Shown here piece after piece: positions 63,739 through 64,000 of a DNA stretch of 64,000 bases. Each line of letters starts with the position of its first letter. Position 1 is the stretch's first letter. A program made the position numbers and the translations under genes. The notes under the pieces were generated by a model. The model did no database searches. It was not told the DNA's origin and was given only the letters and a program-made list of their open reading frames with translations. Source of the DNA: Halomonas sp. GFAJ-1 (GTDB taxonomy: Bacteria > Pseudomonadota > Gammaproteobacteria > Pseudomonadales > Halomonadaceae); the NCBI GenBank assembly GCA_002966495.1, contig CP016490.1:1178001-1242000 (forward strand), in the 5' to 3' direction.

Positions 63739-64000
63739 GACTTAGCCTCAATAACGGGAAGTATTGTACGTTTAAGTATAAGTTCTGGTTTGTTTTTGTA
63801 CAGCTATTTTTGGAACCTTTGACTCGTGCCTTTTCTTCGTTGGCATCAGTAATTCGGTGGATACGAGAGCCTCTCAAGTGCGATGCCGCCTTTGTGCTAA
63901 TCTTTGAAGAGCGAAACCAACTGTCTAATTAGCGACTGCGTAACGTGAGCTATTTGTAAGTAACGTAAAAGCGAGTACTTTTCGTAAGTGGTATAGCGTT

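Overview
The window looks like a chromosomal segment from a moderately halophilic gammaproteobacterium, most likely Halomonas or a close relative in the Halomonadaceae. The reasons are protein similarity recalled from memory (AceE/AceF, Gcl, SpeB, PilV/W/X/Y1, CcoG), moderate GC content, acidic protein tails and a small DUF6482-like protein. I see no rRNA, tRNA, CRISPR array, prophage or insertion sequence. Nearly all of it is ordinary, densely packed chromosome.

Region 1 (1-24,600) is a purine/urate catabolic supercluster. A chemoreceptor cut by the window edge lies next to a urate/xanthine permease. The genes that follow take urate to 5-hydroxyisourate (puuD), OHCU (uraH), allantoin (uraD, displaced to 22,963-23,496), allantoate (puuE), then ureidoglycine to ureidoglycolate (allE) and glyoxylate plus urea (allA). 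Glyoxylate is carried to pyruvate by gcl, hyi, glxR, a MOFRL glycerate kinase, a cluster-borne enolase and a cluster-borne pyruvate kinase. aceEF, convergent with the enolase gene, can take pyruvate to acetyl-CoA. The enzyme for allantoate to ureidoglycine is missing from the window. Two GntR/FCD regulators and one IclR regulator are embedded. A palindrome, TTGTATACAA, recurs upstream of the cluster's transcription units and fits the FadR-subfamily operator pattern TNGT-N2-ACNA. A Tsx-like outer-membrane channel closes the region.

Region 2 (24,600-43,340) is mixed. It holds a LysR/HglS-type 2-oxoadipate dioxygenase pair, a cold-shock protein, a PAS protein with a minimal chemoreceptor tip, an MFS and an ABC exporter, a PAS-GGDEF cyclase, a MocR regulator, ccoG, metY (preceded by a translationally coupled small ORF), and speB with a divergent LysR gene. 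The most unusual item is an adjacent pair at 36,783-39,355: an RsbQ-type alpha/beta hydrolase with an intact Ser98/Asp221/His249 triad, just downstream of a PAS-GGDEF-EAL protein whose PAS domain resembles that of Bacillus RsbP. This suggests a sensing module that in Bacillus feeds the sigma-B stress pathway but here is wired to cyclic di-GMP.

Region 3 (43,340-64,000) carries a minor-pilin operon (fimT, pilV, pilW, pilX, pilY1), katG with an OxyR-like element, a 5-oxoprolinase operon (pxpABC) divergent from a LysR-TRAP transporter operon, two more cyclic di-GMP proteins (HDOD-GGDEF and GAF-PAS-GAF-GGDEF-EAL), a truncated HAD phosphatase remnant and a small DUF6482-like protein.

All functional calls rest on reading the translated sequence and on remembered family features. 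No database search was run.
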